From NCBI GenBank assembly GCA_030666865.1, contig DAOUWZ010000005.1, positions 1-54,360 of the forward strand: DNA of 54,360 nucleotides, in the 5' to 3' direction. The translations under genes were made by a program, and so were the position numbers. Numbering within the stretch: position 1 is the first letter of the stretch; every line of letters starts with the position of its first letter. This stretch comes from a bacterium (GTDB taxonomy: Bacteria; Patescibacteriota; Patescibacteriia; S139-126). Shown here piece by piece: positions 32,791 through 42,301 of the stretch. The notes under the pieces were generated by a model. It made no database searches. It was not told the origin of the DNA and worked only from the letters and a program-made list of their open reading frames with translations.

Positions 32791-34248
32791 ATGCCCAGTA
32801 AAAAAATTATTTTGTTAGTAAGTGTAGTTTTTATTTTTGCTATTAGTTTTTTTAATACTCCTACAGAGGTGAAAGCGCAGGATAATACTATTTGCGCGGT
32901 ATATTTTACAGGTATTGGTTGTCCACATTGTTCCAAAACAGATCCTGTATTATTTGAAGAATTGTTAGATCAATATCCAAATTTATTTATCATTGAATAT
33001 GAAATTTATAATCAGCAAGAGAATGGCACACTTTTGTATTCATATAATCAAGAATATAATTCTGGTTTAGGTATTCCATTAGTGATTTTTAATAAAGAAA
33101 CTAATTTTAAAGGTGATAGACCTATTTTGAATAACGCAAATAAATTTTTGAATAAAAATAGCAATAATAAATGCCTTTTACTTGACGGTTCAGCTGTTGA
33201 TTTTGCTTCTTTGGATATTGCTGCTTTACATGGTTTGCCAAAAATATGGCATCAAAATAAAATTTTAATTAAGCAAAAACAAGGTGCTAATGACAGTCAA
33301 TTGTTGAGAGATTTATTAATTAATAATAATATAGATAAGGTTTTAGATAATAAGAATTACAATCAGGTAGAATCTATATCGGTTCATCTTTCTGGAAAGA
33401 GTTTATCTTTTGACCATGCTATTAATTTAGGTAATTGGTTATTTCAATGGAATGGGGAGTCTTCAGATAAAGTAATACAAACAGATGTTTTTTCTGATAA
33501 TATAAATCAAAAAAATAGTTTTTCATCTGATTCAGCTGATGAAACCAATAAGTTGAATCTTACTTGGACTAAAATAATTTCTTTAGCAGTTGTAGACGCG
33601 GTAAATCCATGCGCTTTAGCAGTATTAGTTTTGATGTTGACTGCAATCTTGGCTTACAATCCGAGTAATCGTAAAAACATTATTTTAGCCGGATTAGCTT
33701 TTATATTTTCAATTTATATTATGTATTTATTTTATGGTTTGGTTATTATTAAATTTTTTAAGGTAGTCCAGGCTTTAACTGTTGTACGTTTATGGCTTTA
33801 TAAAATTTTAGGAATAATTGCAATCATTTTAGCTATTTTGAATATTAGAGACTTTTTGAAATATAAGCCCGGTCAAGTAGGCACTGAAATGCCATTATTC
33901 TTAAGACCAAAAGTACAAAAAATAATTAGTGGCGTTACTTCTATCAAGGGAGCCTTTGGTGTGGGTATTTTTGTAACCTTATTTTTATTACCATGCACTA
34001 TTGGACCATATATTATTGCTGGAGGTATTTTATCAGCTTTAGAAGTATTACAGACACTTCCGCCGTTATTTTTGTATAATTTGATTTTCATCAGTCCAAT
34101 GCTTATTATTGTGGCAATTGTTTATATTGGGTTTCGTAAAGTGGAAGATATTAATAATTGGAAAGAAAAGAATATCACAAAGTTACATTTAGTAGCTGGC
34201 ATAATTATGTTATTTTTAGGATTAGTAATGATTATGGGATGGGTATAA
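32791..34248 (+). CDS. thioredoxin-like domain fused to CcdA/DsbD-type membrane domain
   Basis: The 485-aa protein has a signal peptide (about residues 1-29), a thioredoxin-like part with GIGCPHCSKTDP (CxxC near 44-47), a linker, then about six membrane helices from residue 265. The helices hold AVNPCALAVL and LLPCTIGPYIIAGG, the paired Cys-Pro sites of CcdA/DsbD, which carry electrons across the membrane. A single protein could thus pass reductant to an exposed thioredoxin domain. The fusion order (Trx first) differs from DsbD, where the thioredoxin domain is C-terminal. Confidence 0.82.
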   Translation: MPSKKIILLVSVVFIFAISFFNTPTEVKAQDNTICAVYFTGIGCPHCSKTDPVLFEELLDQYPNLFIIEYEIYNQQENGTLLYSYNQEYNSGLGIPLVIFNKETNFKGDRPILNNANKFLNKNSNNKCLLLDGSAVDFASLDIAALHGLPKIWHQNKILIKQKQGANDSQLLRDLLINNNIDKVLDNKNYNQVESISVHLSGKSLSFDHAINLGNWLFQWNGESSDKVIQTDVFSDNINQKNSFSSDSADETNKLNLTWTKIISLAVVDAVNPCALAVLVLMLTAILAYNPSNRKNIILAGLAFIFSIYIMYLFYGLVIIKFFKVVQALTVVRLWLYKILGIIAIILAILNIRDFLKYKPGQVGTEMPLFLRPKVQKIISGVTSIKGAFGVGIFVTLFLLPCTIGPYIIAGGILSALEVLQTLPPLFLYNLIFISPMLIIVAIVYIGFRKVEDINNWKEKNITKLHLVAGIIMLFLGLVMIMGWV

Positions 34249-34296
34249 GGAAGTTTATAATAGCCATTTTGACATAAAAAGATTTTAAAATAAGTT

Positions 34297-34905
34297 ATGG
34301 ATAAATTATCAAATTCAAAAGTCAAAATAGAATCAGAATTAAAAGAAATTAAAAATGAAATATTAAATTGCCAGAAGTGTTCATTGTATAAAACCAGAAA
34401 ATACCCGGTTATTGGCCAGGGCAATCATCAGCCGAGAATTATATTGATTGCTGAAGCGCCTGGTAGTTGTGAAGATAAAACTGGGAGACCATTTTGTGGT
34501 CAGTCTGGTAAAATATTAGATGAATTATTATATGCGGTTAATATTGCCAGAGAGGATATATACATTACAAATATTTTAAAATGCCGGCCGCCAGGCAATC
34601 GCGATCCTTTAGCAGATGAAATTAATTCATGTGGTGGTTATTTGTTAAGGCAGATAAGCATTTTAAAGCCGCAAGTGATATGTTCTTTAGGTAATTTCGC
34701 AACCAAATATATTATGGAAAAGTTTGATTTATTAGCTGAATTTAAAGGAATTAGTAAAATACATGGACAAGAGTTTTCTGTTAAAAATGCTGATTATGGT
34801 CAATTTAAAATTATTCCCTTTTACCACCCAGCTGTAGCATCTTATCGTATAAATATGAAAGAATTATTATTAGCAGATTTTAAAATTTTGCAAAAATTTA
34901 TTTGA
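34297..34905 (+). CDS. family 4 uracil-DNA glycosylase
   Basis: The 202-aa protein carries CQKC near residue 26, EAPGSCEDKTGRPFCGQSG (active-site loop), ILKCRPPGNRDPLADEINSC (CRPPxNR and the second cysteine pair, C-x16-C) and FYHPAVASY. Four cysteines should hold a 4Fe-4S cluster. It removes uracil from DNA to start base excision repair. It stands 43 bases before the NAPRT gene, perhaps in the same transcript. Confidence 0.9.
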   Translation: MDKLSNSKVKIESELKEIKNEILNCQKCSLYKTRKYPVIGQGNHQPRIILIAEAPGSCEDKTGRPFCGQSGKILDELLYAVNIAREDIYITNILKCRPPGNRDPLADEINSCGGYLLRQISILKPQVICSLGNFATKYIMEKFDLLAEFKGISKIHGQEFSVKNADYGQFKIIPFYHPAVASYRINMKELLLADFKILQKFI

Positions 34906-34948
34906 TAATTTTTTACTAAAGTAATGATAAATAAAGTTTTATAAAAAA

Positions 34949-36334
34949 ATGGGAATAAATCAAAAACTAATAAATCAATTATTTAATTTATCAGATTTGC
35001 CTTTGACGCAGCTTTCTCATACTTTTGCCCAAGCCTCTATCTGGTATGAAGAGGGTATGAAAGATCAGATCGCTACTTTTGATTTGGTAGTTAGAGATAT
35101 GCCCAAGCATCGGAATTATTTAGTGGCTGGGGGCTTGGAAGAAGTAATAGGTTATTTACTTAAGTATAAATATTCAGATGAGGATATAAAATACTTATTA
35201 GATGGAGGGTTGATTACTAAAAATTTTGTAAAATATTTAAAGCAATTAAGATTTACTGGAGATGTTTATGCCATGCCAGAAGGGACAATACTTTTTCCCG
35301 GTGAACCAATTATTAGAATAACTGCGCCATTGATTCAGGCTGCTTTGATAGAGATATTTTTATTAACAGTCGGAGTTTCAAATATTATTTTTTTGAGTAA
35401 AGCTGCTAGATTACGATCAGCTTCACCGAATAATGTTCCATCATTGGGTATGCAGCGAGCTTATTCTTTTGAATCTGGCATGAAAGCACTTAGAAGCGGA
35501 TATATTTGTGGTTCCAAAATGAATGTGTGGTCTAGTTTTGTAAAAAAATTTGGATTGAAACAATCTGATTACATTATTAATGGACAGCATTTATTTATTA
35601 AATCGTTTAATAATGAATTGACGGCTTTTCGGAAAATGGCTAAATATTTTCCTGATAATACATCAGTAATGATTGATACTTATGATTTTGATCAGGGTTT
35701 AGCTAATGCTATTACTGTCGCTAAGGAATTAAAACAACAAGGATATAATTTGGAATATGTCACTATTGATTCTGGAAATTTGGAAAAACTTAGTAAACAG
35801 GTCAGGAAAGAGCTTGATCAGAATGGATTGAAAAAAGTAAAGATTATTACTGCTACAAATTTGGATGAATATAAAGTTAAAAAATTGGTACAAAACCGGG
35901 CACCAATAGATATATTTGTGGTAGCAACCGAGTATGTCACTATGGCTGATTCATCAAAACTAGAAGTAGTCTACAAAATGGCAGAATTAAAAGATGGCAA
36001 AAATATTCAATATACTGCCAAACTATCACCTGGTAAGGAAAGTTATCCTGGCCGGAAACAAGTATTTAGAAAATATAGAAACGGCAAAATAGTTGAAGAT
36101 ATTATTGGTTTGGAAAATGAAAAATTAGGCGCGCCTTTACTAAAGCAATATATGTCTAAGGGACGAATTATAAGAAAAATTCCAGATATTAAAGAAATTA
36201 GAAAATATTTTGATAAACAATTTGCGACTATTCCGCAGAGGTTATTATCAATAGATAAAGATATAGAGTTTAAAGTGAAAGTAAGTAGGGAGATTAAAAA
36301 AATATTCAACCAAATAAAGAAAGAACATAAATAA
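34949..36334 (+). CDS. nicotinate phosphoribosyltransferase family protein, paralogue 2
   Basis: The 461-aa protein aligns by eye along its full length with paralogue 1: ATFDLVVRDMPKHRNYLV, MPEGTILFPGEPIIRI, NGQHLFIKSFNNE with the aligned His, MIDTYDFDQGLANA, TIDSGNLEKLSKQVRKELD, ATNLDEYKVKKL. Gly-Asp of the usual SGDL loop is Gly-Asn here (SGNL), a change that may affect ligand binding. It heads the cluster with a kinase-like gene, a LOG-like gene and paralogue 3. Confidence 0.83.
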   Translation: MGINQKLINQLFNLSDLPLTQLSHTFAQASIWYEEGMKDQIATFDLVVRDMPKHRNYLVAGGLEEVIGYLLKYKYSDEDIKYLLDGGLITKNFVKYLKQLRFTGDVYAMPEGTILFPGEPIIRITAPLIQAALIEIFLLTVGVSNIIFLSKAARLRSASPNNVPSLGMQRAYSFESGMKALRSGYICGSKMNVWSSFVKKFGLKQSDYIINGQHLFIKSFNNELTAFRKMAKYFPDNTSVMIDTYDFDQGLANAITVAKELKQQGYNLEYVTIDSGNLEKLSKQVRKELDQNGLKKVKIITATNLDEYKVKKLVQNRAPIDIFVVATEYVTMADSSKLEVVYKMAELKDGKNIQYTAKLSPGKESYPGRKQVFRKYRNGKIVEDIIGLENEKLGAPLLKQYMSKGRIIRKIPDIKEIRKYFDKQFATIPQRLLSIDKDIEFKVKVSREIKKIFNQIKKEHK

Positions 36335-36398
36335 TATTTTTATTTGATTTTACTTTACAGCATGTTTTTATGACAAATAAAGATAATAAAATAAATAA

Positions 36399-37457
36399 AT
36401 GAATAATTTTTTAGAACTTAATTTAGAAAATATTCCAGATTACTATCGACGAATTTTGAGTAAATATTTATTCAAGGCTGATTTATTAAAAGTAGATGAA
36501 GTGCATAATGGTTTTAATAATTATTTATTTAGATTAATTGTAAATTTTAAAGGTAAGCATAAAGTTTATTATTTAAAACAAGCACAGAAATATAATAAAA
36601 GAAGTTATTTACAAGGAAAGCCTATTTATCTAAGTCCAACTAGAATTATTGGAGAAGTAGATCTAATATCTAGATTGGAAAAAATATGGCCTATTGGAAC
36701 TGTGCCTAAAATTATTTATTTTGATAAAAAAAATTATATTTTTTTAATGAATGATATTTCTGGAAATGCTAAATTTTTACCTAAAGAATTTGATAGAAAT
36801 AAAGTGCATCCAGAAGCTGGCAGTACTTTAGGTAGGTTATTAGCGAAACTCCATTCTTCTACTTGGAAAAAGAGTGTTTATCCCAAATCAAAAATTTCAT
36901 ATCAAAATAAATTGAAAAAAGAATTATTTGAAAAAAATTGGTCTAAAGGTATAAAAAAGGTGGTTGATTCAAAATTAGTTAATAGTTTATTTAAACCTAA
37001 TAAGTATATTTCCACTTCATTGATTTGGGGTGATCCAATATATAGAAATATTTTTGTAAAACCTAATGGAAAAGTGAGTTTAGTTGATTTTGATCACACT
37101 TTAAAATTCAATCCCTTATTAGATTCAGGTATTTTACTTTCACATTGGACATGGATGTGGTTGAAGCCAAATAAAAAATTAAAAAAAGATTGTGAAAAAT
37201 TTATAAAAAATTATATCAGTAATTATTATAAAGCATGGTTTAAGCATCCTAATTTTGATAGAAAAATTAAAGACGAATTTGATTATTGGCTACCTTGTTG
37301 GATTGGTTGGTATATGCTATCAAGAACAGAAGGAAAATCTGGTTCTTATTTTGAAAAATATCCAACTTGGGAAAAAAAGATTAAGCAATTAGGAATTGAT
37401 TTGATTGAAGGAAATTTATCAGAGCATAGTAGAAAAATAGTAGATTTATTAAAATAA
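36399..37457 (+). CDS. aminoglycoside phosphotransferase-fold kinase, unknown substrate
   Basis: The 352-aa protein has an APH/choline-kinase-like fold: HNGFNNYLFRL (nucleotide-binding loop), KVYYLKQA (Lys), LGRLLAKLHSS, then LIWGDPIYRNIFV where families usually have HGDxxxxN, and VSLVDFDH as the metal-binding Asp. The His of the catalytic loop is Trp, but the catalytic Asp and Asn remain. Such kinases act on small alcohols, thiamine, methylthioribose or antibiotics. Position between NAPRT and LOG-like genes suggests a nucleoside or sugar substrate. Confidence 0.65.
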   Translation: MNNFLELNLENIPDYYRRILSKYLFKADLLKVDEVHNGFNNYLFRLIVNFKGKHKVYYLKQAQKYNKRSYLQGKPIYLSPTRIIGEVDLISRLEKIWPIGTVPKIIYFDKKNYIFLMNDISGNAKFLPKEFDRNKVHPEAGSTLGRLLAKLHSSTWKKSVYPKSKISYQNKLKKELFEKNWSKGIKKVVDSKLVNSLFKPNKYISTSLIWGDPIYRNIFVKPNGKVSLVDFDHTLKFNPLLDSGILLSHWTWMWLKPNKKLKKDCEKFIKNYISNYYKAWFKHPNFDRKIKDEFDYWLPCWIGWYMLSRTEGKSGSYFEKYPTWEKKIKQLGIDLIEGNLSEHSRKIVDLLK

Positions 37458-37479
37458 GATAATTATTAATAAAAAATAT

Positions 37480-38151
37480 ATGAAAAAATTATATAAGCCT
37501 AATCATGAGGATTACACATTTATTCAAGGGGATAGAGATCCTGATGAAAATATGCGTAATATAGCTTCACAATTAGGTGAGGAATTATCCAAGAGAGATG
37601 TCAAAGTAAATGTAGGTTCTTATGGTGGTTTTGTTAAAGTATTGCAGGAGTCAGGTGTTGAAATTTATCCTCATGTAATGGTGTGGGAAGGTAAAGAATT
37701 ACAATTTAACCAGGATGAAGTAGAATCAATCAATTGTATAGAAATAGCTGAGCAGATGTTGCAGAATGAAAAAATAGATGAAGAAGAGAAAAAAAATAGA
37801 ATCAAAGATGTTTCATGGGCTTTACGAATGGGGTTGTTTTTATCAAATTCTAGCTCTTTTGCATTTTTTCCTGGCACTAGAGGAACGAGATCTCATTTAT
37901 TATCTGCTTTAGCATTCAATTTAACATCTGACAAGCCTAAACCTGTGGCTTTAATAGGATGGGATGAAGATGATTTGAATTTGCAAAATCATTCAGAATA
38001 TCCAGAACTTAAAGACAGAGAAGATGCTTGGCTTAAAAGTTTTGCTTCAGAGTTGAGAGAAGAATTTCCGTCATGGCTAAAAAATTTTGATAAAGAAGAT
38101 ATTGATGGAATAGTTGAATTTCTTACAAATAAAACAGAAAATAATGATTAA
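37480..38151 (+). CDS. LOG/lysine-decarboxylase-like Rossmann protein
   Basis: The 223-aa protein has a short N-terminal strand (YTFIQGDRDPDENM), a VNVGSYGGFVKVLQE segment comparable to the GGxxGxM region of LOG proteins, and FFPGTRGTRSHLLSALAF, comparable to PGGxGTxxE. The usual Glu after GT is Ser-His, so catalysis as a nucleotide phosphoribohydrolase is uncertain. It lies eight bases upstream of NAPRT paralogue 3. Confidence 0.5.
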   Translation: MKKLYKPNHEDYTFIQGDRDPDENMRNIASQLGEELSKRDVKVNVGSYGGFVKVLQESGVEIYPHVMVWEGKELQFNQDEVESINCIEIAEQMLQNEKIDEEEKKNRIKDVSWALRMGLFLSNSSSFAFFPGTRGTRSHLLSALAFNLTSDKPKPVALIGWDEDDLNLQNHSEYPELKDREDAWLKSFASELREEFPSWLKNFDKEDIDGIVEFLTNKTENND

Positions 38152-38159
38152 TATATTAT

Positions 38160-39542
38160 ATGATAAATGATTTAGTCACCAAAGAAGATTTGATTTTATT
38201 TACTTCCGGGACCAGGTTTACTTTGAGAAGCGTTTACTATGAAGAAGGTTTTGCCGACACAATAGCAAGTTTTGATTTATTTGTTAGAGAATTGCCAGAC
38301 AAAAGAAACTATTTGGTATTTGCTGGATTGGAACATATTTTGGATTTTTTATTAAATTTAAAATTTACTGACCGGCAACTTAAGTGGTTGAAAAAAACAT
38401 ATGGCTTTTCTGATGAAGTAATGAAGTATTATAAAAAATTTAAATTTACTGGTGATGTTTATGCTATGCCTGAGGGTAGTATATTTTTTGCAAATGAGCC
38501 GGTGATTAGAATAGTTGCGCCGATTATTGAAGCGCAAATGGTAGAGATTTATTTGACCAATACAATTTTTTTACAAACAATTTTAGCATCAAAAATTTCC
38601 CGGTTTGTCTGCGCAGCCAAGAATAAAAAATCAATATTTGGATTTAATCGGAGTTATGGTCTGGATACGGCGATGAAATTGGATCGGGTAGGGAAGATTG
38701 TTGGGTCTAGTCAATCAGTTGTGCCGATTAATAGTTTTAGAAATCCCGGGCTCGCTACTTTTTCAAATCATATGTTTCATCATTTTGTTACAGCATTTGA
38801 TAGTGAAATTGAGGCGTTTGAAGCTCATCTAAAACGTTATCCTGATAAAGCGACTGTTTTGGTGGATACTTATGACACTATTAAGGGAGTTAAAAATTTT
38901 ATTAAGGTGGCGGTCCGAGTAAAGGAGAAAACCGGCAAACAGCCTAAACATATCATGCTTGATAGCGGTGATATATATTCATTAAGCGTTCGCGCCAGGA
39001 AAATGCTTGATGATGCTGGACTTGATAGGGTTGGCATTATGGGAGTCAGTAATTTGGATGAGTATAAAGTAGATAAGATGGTCAAAAAAAATGCGCCGAT
39101 TGATCTTTATAGCGGTACCACTAATATTTTGACGCCGATTGACGCGCCAGTATTGGAGTTGGTTTATAAGTTGAATGAAATTAGAAAAGACGGCAGGGTA
39201 TATCCGAAGATGAAATTATCCAGTCAGAAAATATCTTTGCCTGGTAGAAAACAGGTATTTAGACAAGAAAAAAATGGTAGATATATAGGAGATGTTATTG
39301 GGCTTAGTTCAGAGAAAATTAGCGGCCGGAAAATGCTGATTAAATATATTAGCCAAGGAAAATTAGCAAGGAAGTTGCCTGACTTAGCATCAATAAAGAA
39401 ATATTATGAGAAAGAAAAAAATAAATTTAAACAGTCTTTATTAGAAGTAAGTAAAAAAGTGGAATACAAGGTGTCAATTAGTAAAGATTTGAAAAAGTTA
39501 ATGAAAAAAACCAGAAAAGAAATTGAACAGAAGAATTATTAG
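38160..39542 (+). CDS. nicotinate phosphoribosyltransferase family protein, paralogue 3
   Basis: The 460-aa protein keeps the family pattern: ASFDLFVRELPDKRNYLVFAGLEH, MPEGSIFFANEPVIRI, NHMFHHFVTAFDSEIEAF, VLVDTYDTIKGVKNF, MLDSGDIYSLSVRARKMLD, GVSNLDEYKVDKM. It is the most diverged of the three in the N-terminal third. Paralogue 2 or 3 may use another base. Last gene of the 34949-39542 cluster. Confidence 0.83.
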   Translation: MINDLVTKEDLILFTSGTRFTLRSVYYEEGFADTIASFDLFVRELPDKRNYLVFAGLEHILDFLLNLKFTDRQLKWLKKTYGFSDEVMKYYKKFKFTGDVYAMPEGSIFFANEPVIRIVAPIIEAQMVEIYLTNTIFLQTILASKISRFVCAAKNKKSIFGFNRSYGLDTAMKLDRVGKIVGSSQSVVPINSFRNPGLATFSNHMFHHFVTAFDSEIEAFEAHLKRYPDKATVLVDTYDTIKGVKNFIKVAVRVKEKTGKQPKHIMLDSGDIYSLSVRARKMLDDAGLDRVGIMGVSNLDEYKVDKMVKKNAPIDLYSGTTNILTPIDAPVLELVYKLNEIRKDGRVYPKMKLSSQKISLPGRKQVFRQEKNGRYIGDVIGLSSEKISGRKMLIKYISQGKLARKLPDLASIKKYYEKEKNKFKQSLLEVSKKVEYKVSISKDLKKLMKKTRKEIEQKNY

Positions 39543-39671
39543 TAGATTATTCGCACCACTATGTCACTTTGTACAGGGATAACATACCCCACTCTCTTGA
39601 TATGTACATTGATAGAGGGGATGTGCTAATAATGTTTTTATTTGTAGAAATGTTAAAAGTTAAATTTTTTT

Positions 39672-39772
39672 TGCCCGCCGTATTGGAGAGAGAGGGGAAT
39701 TTCCGCTCGAGGCGGATCAGCCTTGGCTGAAAAAGGTCTACTTACTGGCAGGTAGGGGGTGGGTAGTATTAA
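39672..39772. repeat. degenerate palindromic element
   Basis: TGCCCGCCGT at one end and CTGGCAGGTAGG at the other resemble the arms of the CCTGCC/GGCAGG family. CCGCTCGAGGCGG and AGCCTTGGCT form inner hairpins. GC content is above its flanks. The rest of the 39543-39825 gap shows no gene. Confidence 0.45.
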
Positions 39773-39801
39773 TGTTTAGAAAGGGTTTATAAATTGGGAT
39801 G

Positions 39802-39828
39802 AAAAAAGAGCTATCAAAGCTCTTTTTA
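39802..39828. terminator. bidirectional terminator between convergent genes
   Basis: AAAAGAGCT-atcaa-AGCTCTTTTT lies between the plus-strand NAPRT cluster and the minus-strand LOG gene, with A-run and T-run on either side. Confidence 0.8.
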
Positions 39829-40383
39829 GATTGAAAAATCTATTTCATTAATTTCCTCGGCCGTGTTTATATGATAAATATTTATTTTCATATAGGGAGG
39901 TATAATACCAAGAGAAAATTCTTTTATCAATCCGACCCAATTAAAAAAACTGTTATTAAAAAAAACTATTTTTTTTAATTTTTTTTCTGGCTGAATTTGA
40001 TACTGAACATTTCTTATTTGCATTACAGTTTGTAATTCAAATAATGTTCCTTCGTTACCTGGCATAAAAATATAAGCATCAGCGGCCATCAAGCGTTTGA
40101 CGCGCCAGAGAAATTGTTGTTCTAAGTTATTTCCCCGAGCTATTATTTTTTTTGTTAAAAATTTATTAGCTTTTAATTTAACGGGAAGAGGAAATAATAC
40201 CCCAGTAATATTAATGGTTTTATTATTTGCATTATTAGCGCCTTCAGAGATAGCCGTCATAATTCCTGAATACCCTCCAGAAATAATTGAAAGATTTTTT
40301 CTGGCTAAAGCCAGACCTAAATTATAGGCTGACTGATAAAAATTATGAGTAGTTTTACTACCACCAAATACTGCGATTTCCAT
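39826..40383 (-). CDS. LOG family protein (nucleoside 5'-monophosphate phosphoribohydrolase-like)
   Basis: The 185-aa protein has the family motifs: VFGGSKTTHNFYQSAYNLG, SGGYSGIMTAISEGA (GGxxGxM) and PGNEGTLFELQTVMQ (PGxxGTxxE with the Glu). LOG enzymes cleave base from nucleoside monophosphates such as AMP or cytokinin nucleotides. It converges on the NAPRT cluster. It has a strong Shine-Dalgarno (AGAAAGGAG) and a clear promoter at 40428-40456. Confidence 0.85.
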   Translation of the reverse strand: MEIAVFGGSKTTHNFYQSAYNLGLALARKNLSIISGGYSGIMTAISEGANNANNKTINITGVLFPLPVKLKANKFLTKKIIARGNNLEQQFLWRVKRLMAADAYIFMPGNEGTLFELQTVMQIRNVQYQIQPEKKLKKIVFFNNSFFNWVGLIKEFSLGIIPPYMKINIYHINTAEEINEIDFSI

Positions 40384-40427
40384 TTTAGCTCCTTTCTGAT
40401 TGATTTAATGAACAAATTAATTTAGAA

Positions 40428-40456
40428 AATATAGCATTTTATTATTGGGATGTCAA
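40428..40456 (-). promoter_or_regulatory. promoter of the LOG gene
   Basis: On the minus strand TTGACA (40456-40451), 17 bases, then TATATT (40433-40428). The start codon is about 45 bases downstream. Confidence 0.75.
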
Positions 40457-40481
40457 TATTAGTATTAAAAATAAGATAGGT

Positions 40482-40510
40482 GTAGTGACAGAGCATTGCT
40501 CTGTCACTAC
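40482..40510. repeat. 29-bp dispersed palindrome, copy 2
   Basis: It has the same arms (GTAGTGACAGAGCA) as 3118-3146, differing only in the central base. It sits between divergent promoters. Confidence 0.75.
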
Positions 40511-40540
40511 GATCTAAAGATGTTATACATAAAAATGATA

Positions 40541-40569
40541 TTGTATTTTATAGTAAAATTTACTATACT
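40541..40569 (+). promoter_or_regulatory. promoter of the four-TM protein gene
   Basis: TTGTAT (40541-40546), 17 bases, TATACT (40564-40569). The start codon at 40614 is 45 bases downstream. Confidence 0.55.
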
Positions 40570-40613
40570 CTAAACTAGAGTTGAATAAACTCTTTATTTA
40601 TTTAAATATAAAT

Positions 40614-42236
40614 ATGAATGAATTAAATTCACAAGATCAGAAGGTTTATACGCTTTTTTCACCAATCGTGAAACTTGTTAAAGTATTTAAAGATACTGAA
40701 AATAAGGTATTGCCACCAGAAGATTCACGCATAAAATTAAATACAGTCGTTTCCAAAATGTCCTTATTTTATGAAAAAATAAGGAATGCTGTTGATTATG
40801 AAGAAGAACATTTATTAAGAGAAAGGGCAATTCGGAGGAATTTGAAACGAACCATGACTTTGCCAAATAGATCAGGAAAAATTATTGCTAAACCTTTGGT
40901 GCTTGATATGGTTAGGTCTGGTTATTTGCCCAATAATGAGTTATCAGAAGATATTGTTACTAAGGGTGAGATAATTATTGATAAGTATTTGGGGTTAATT
41001 GATCGAATAGGAAAATACAAAGAAAAGAAAGAGAAAGTAGAACTTTTTGAATGGCTGGTAAATATTTTATCTATAGAACTTGATGATTTATTTGAAACAA
41101 AATCAAAAGAGGATTCTTTGGTAGAGTGCATGTATCAAGTTGTCAGCAAGGATATTGTAGTTACAGATTCAAAATATAGTGAATCCGATATTAAAATCCA
41201 ATTATATATAGCAATTTTAAGATCATTGATTAAGGCTGATATTGCCAGAGTGGGATATTATCTATGGCAATTGTATGTTCCAAATTGGCGTGAAGCAGAG
41301 GAAATTGATTTGACAGATGTTGCTCAGAAGATCGGCAGCATATACCAAAAAATTCAAATGCAGATAAAGCATCCTTTAGGGGATCTTTATATGAGGATTT
41401 TGAGAAAGTATAATGTTATTTTTTTAATAATTCAAGATATTATCAAAGATGAGCCGGCTGCTGCTATTGATGTGTGGAAAAATCCCGCATTATTGGAAGA
41501 GAAGATTCGCAATGCCACTAAGAAACGTTATAAAATTTCTAAAGTTAAATTGAGAAGAAGCATAGTCAGAAGTATTATTTATCTTTTGATTACTAAAATG
41601 GTTTTGGCCGTCTTGTTGGAATTACCATTAGACTGGTTAATAGAAAGAGAGTTGAATATTATTAGTATCGTTATTAATGTTTTATTTCCACCGGCTTTAA
41701 TGTTTTTGATCGGATTGTTTATTCGTGTTCCTAGTATGAAAAATACCGACAAGATTGTTCAAGGTATTAAAGAAATTTCATATCAATTTGATGAAAGACA
41801 AGTTTTACATAAGATTAAGAAGCAGTTAAAGCGCAGTGTATTCATGACCAGAGCTTTTAGAGTTGTTTATACAATTATTTTTACATTTACATTTGGTATG
41901 ATTTTTTATGGATTGCATAATTTGAGTTTCAATATTGCTAGCATGGTAATATTTATATTTTTTCTATCTCTGGTTTCATTTTTTAGTATTCGCATATCTC
42001 AGTCAGCTCGGGAACTCCATATTATAGAAAAAAAGGCTAATGTGTTTACGTTTTTTAAGGATTTTTTTTCATTGCCAATTTTACATTTTGGCCGCTGGCT
42101 TTCTAATAATTTAAATAAAATTAATTTTTTTGTAATTTTGTTTGATTTTGTGATTGAAGCGCCGTTTAAAGTTTTGGTTGATATTATTGATGAATGGACC
42201 ACTTATGTTGAAGAAAAAAAAGAAGAATTGTATTAG
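40614..42236 (+). CDS. unknown membrane protein with large cytoplasmic N-terminal part
   Basis: The track begins at a TTG (40581); the ATG at 40614 gives 540 aa starting MNELNSQDQKVYTLF. About 320 mostly helical, charged residues precede four hydrophobic helices (IIYLLITKMVLAVLLEL; IVINVLFPPALMFLIGLFI; VVYTIIFTFTFGMIFYGL; IASMVIFIFFLSLVSFF), then an amphipathic C-terminal tail. No family was recognised. It stands alone with its own promoter and a palindromic terminator. Confidence 0.75.
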   Translation: MNELNSQDQKVYTLFSPIVKLVKVFKDTENKVLPPEDSRIKLNTVVSKMSLFYEKIRNAVDYEEEHLLRERAIRRNLKRTMTLPNRSGKIIAKPLVLDMVRSGYLPNNELSEDIVTKGEIIIDKYLGLIDRIGKYKEKKEKVELFEWLVNILSIELDDLFETKSKEDSLVECMYQVVSKDIVVTDSKYSESDIKIQLYIAILRSLIKADIARVGYYLWQLYVPNWREAEEIDLTDVAQKIGSIYQKIQMQIKHPLGDLYMRILRKYNVIFLIIQDIIKDEPAAAIDVWKNPALLEEKIRNATKKRYKISKVKLRRSIVRSIIYLLITKMVLAVLLELPLDWLIERELNIISIVINVLFPPALMFLIGLFIRVPSMKNTDKIVQGIKEISYQFDERQVLHKIKKQLKRSVFMTRAFRVVYTIIFTFTFGMIFYGLHNLSFNIASMVIFIFFLSLVSFFSIRISQSARELHIIEKKANVFTFFKDFFSLPILHFGRWLSNNLNKINFFVILFDFVIEAPFKVLVDIIDEWTTYVEEKKEELY

Positions 42237-42263
42237 GATTTTGATAAAATTAATTTTTTGAAT

Positions 42264-42292
42264 AAATTTGTCTAATATTAGACAAATTTTTA
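42264..42292 (+). terminator. palindromic terminator
   Basis: AAATTTGTCTAAT and ATTAGACAAATTT form a perfect 13-bp-arm palindrome ending in a T-run, 28 bases after the previous gene. Confidence 0.65.
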
Positions 42293-42301
42293 GATAAACA
42301 C

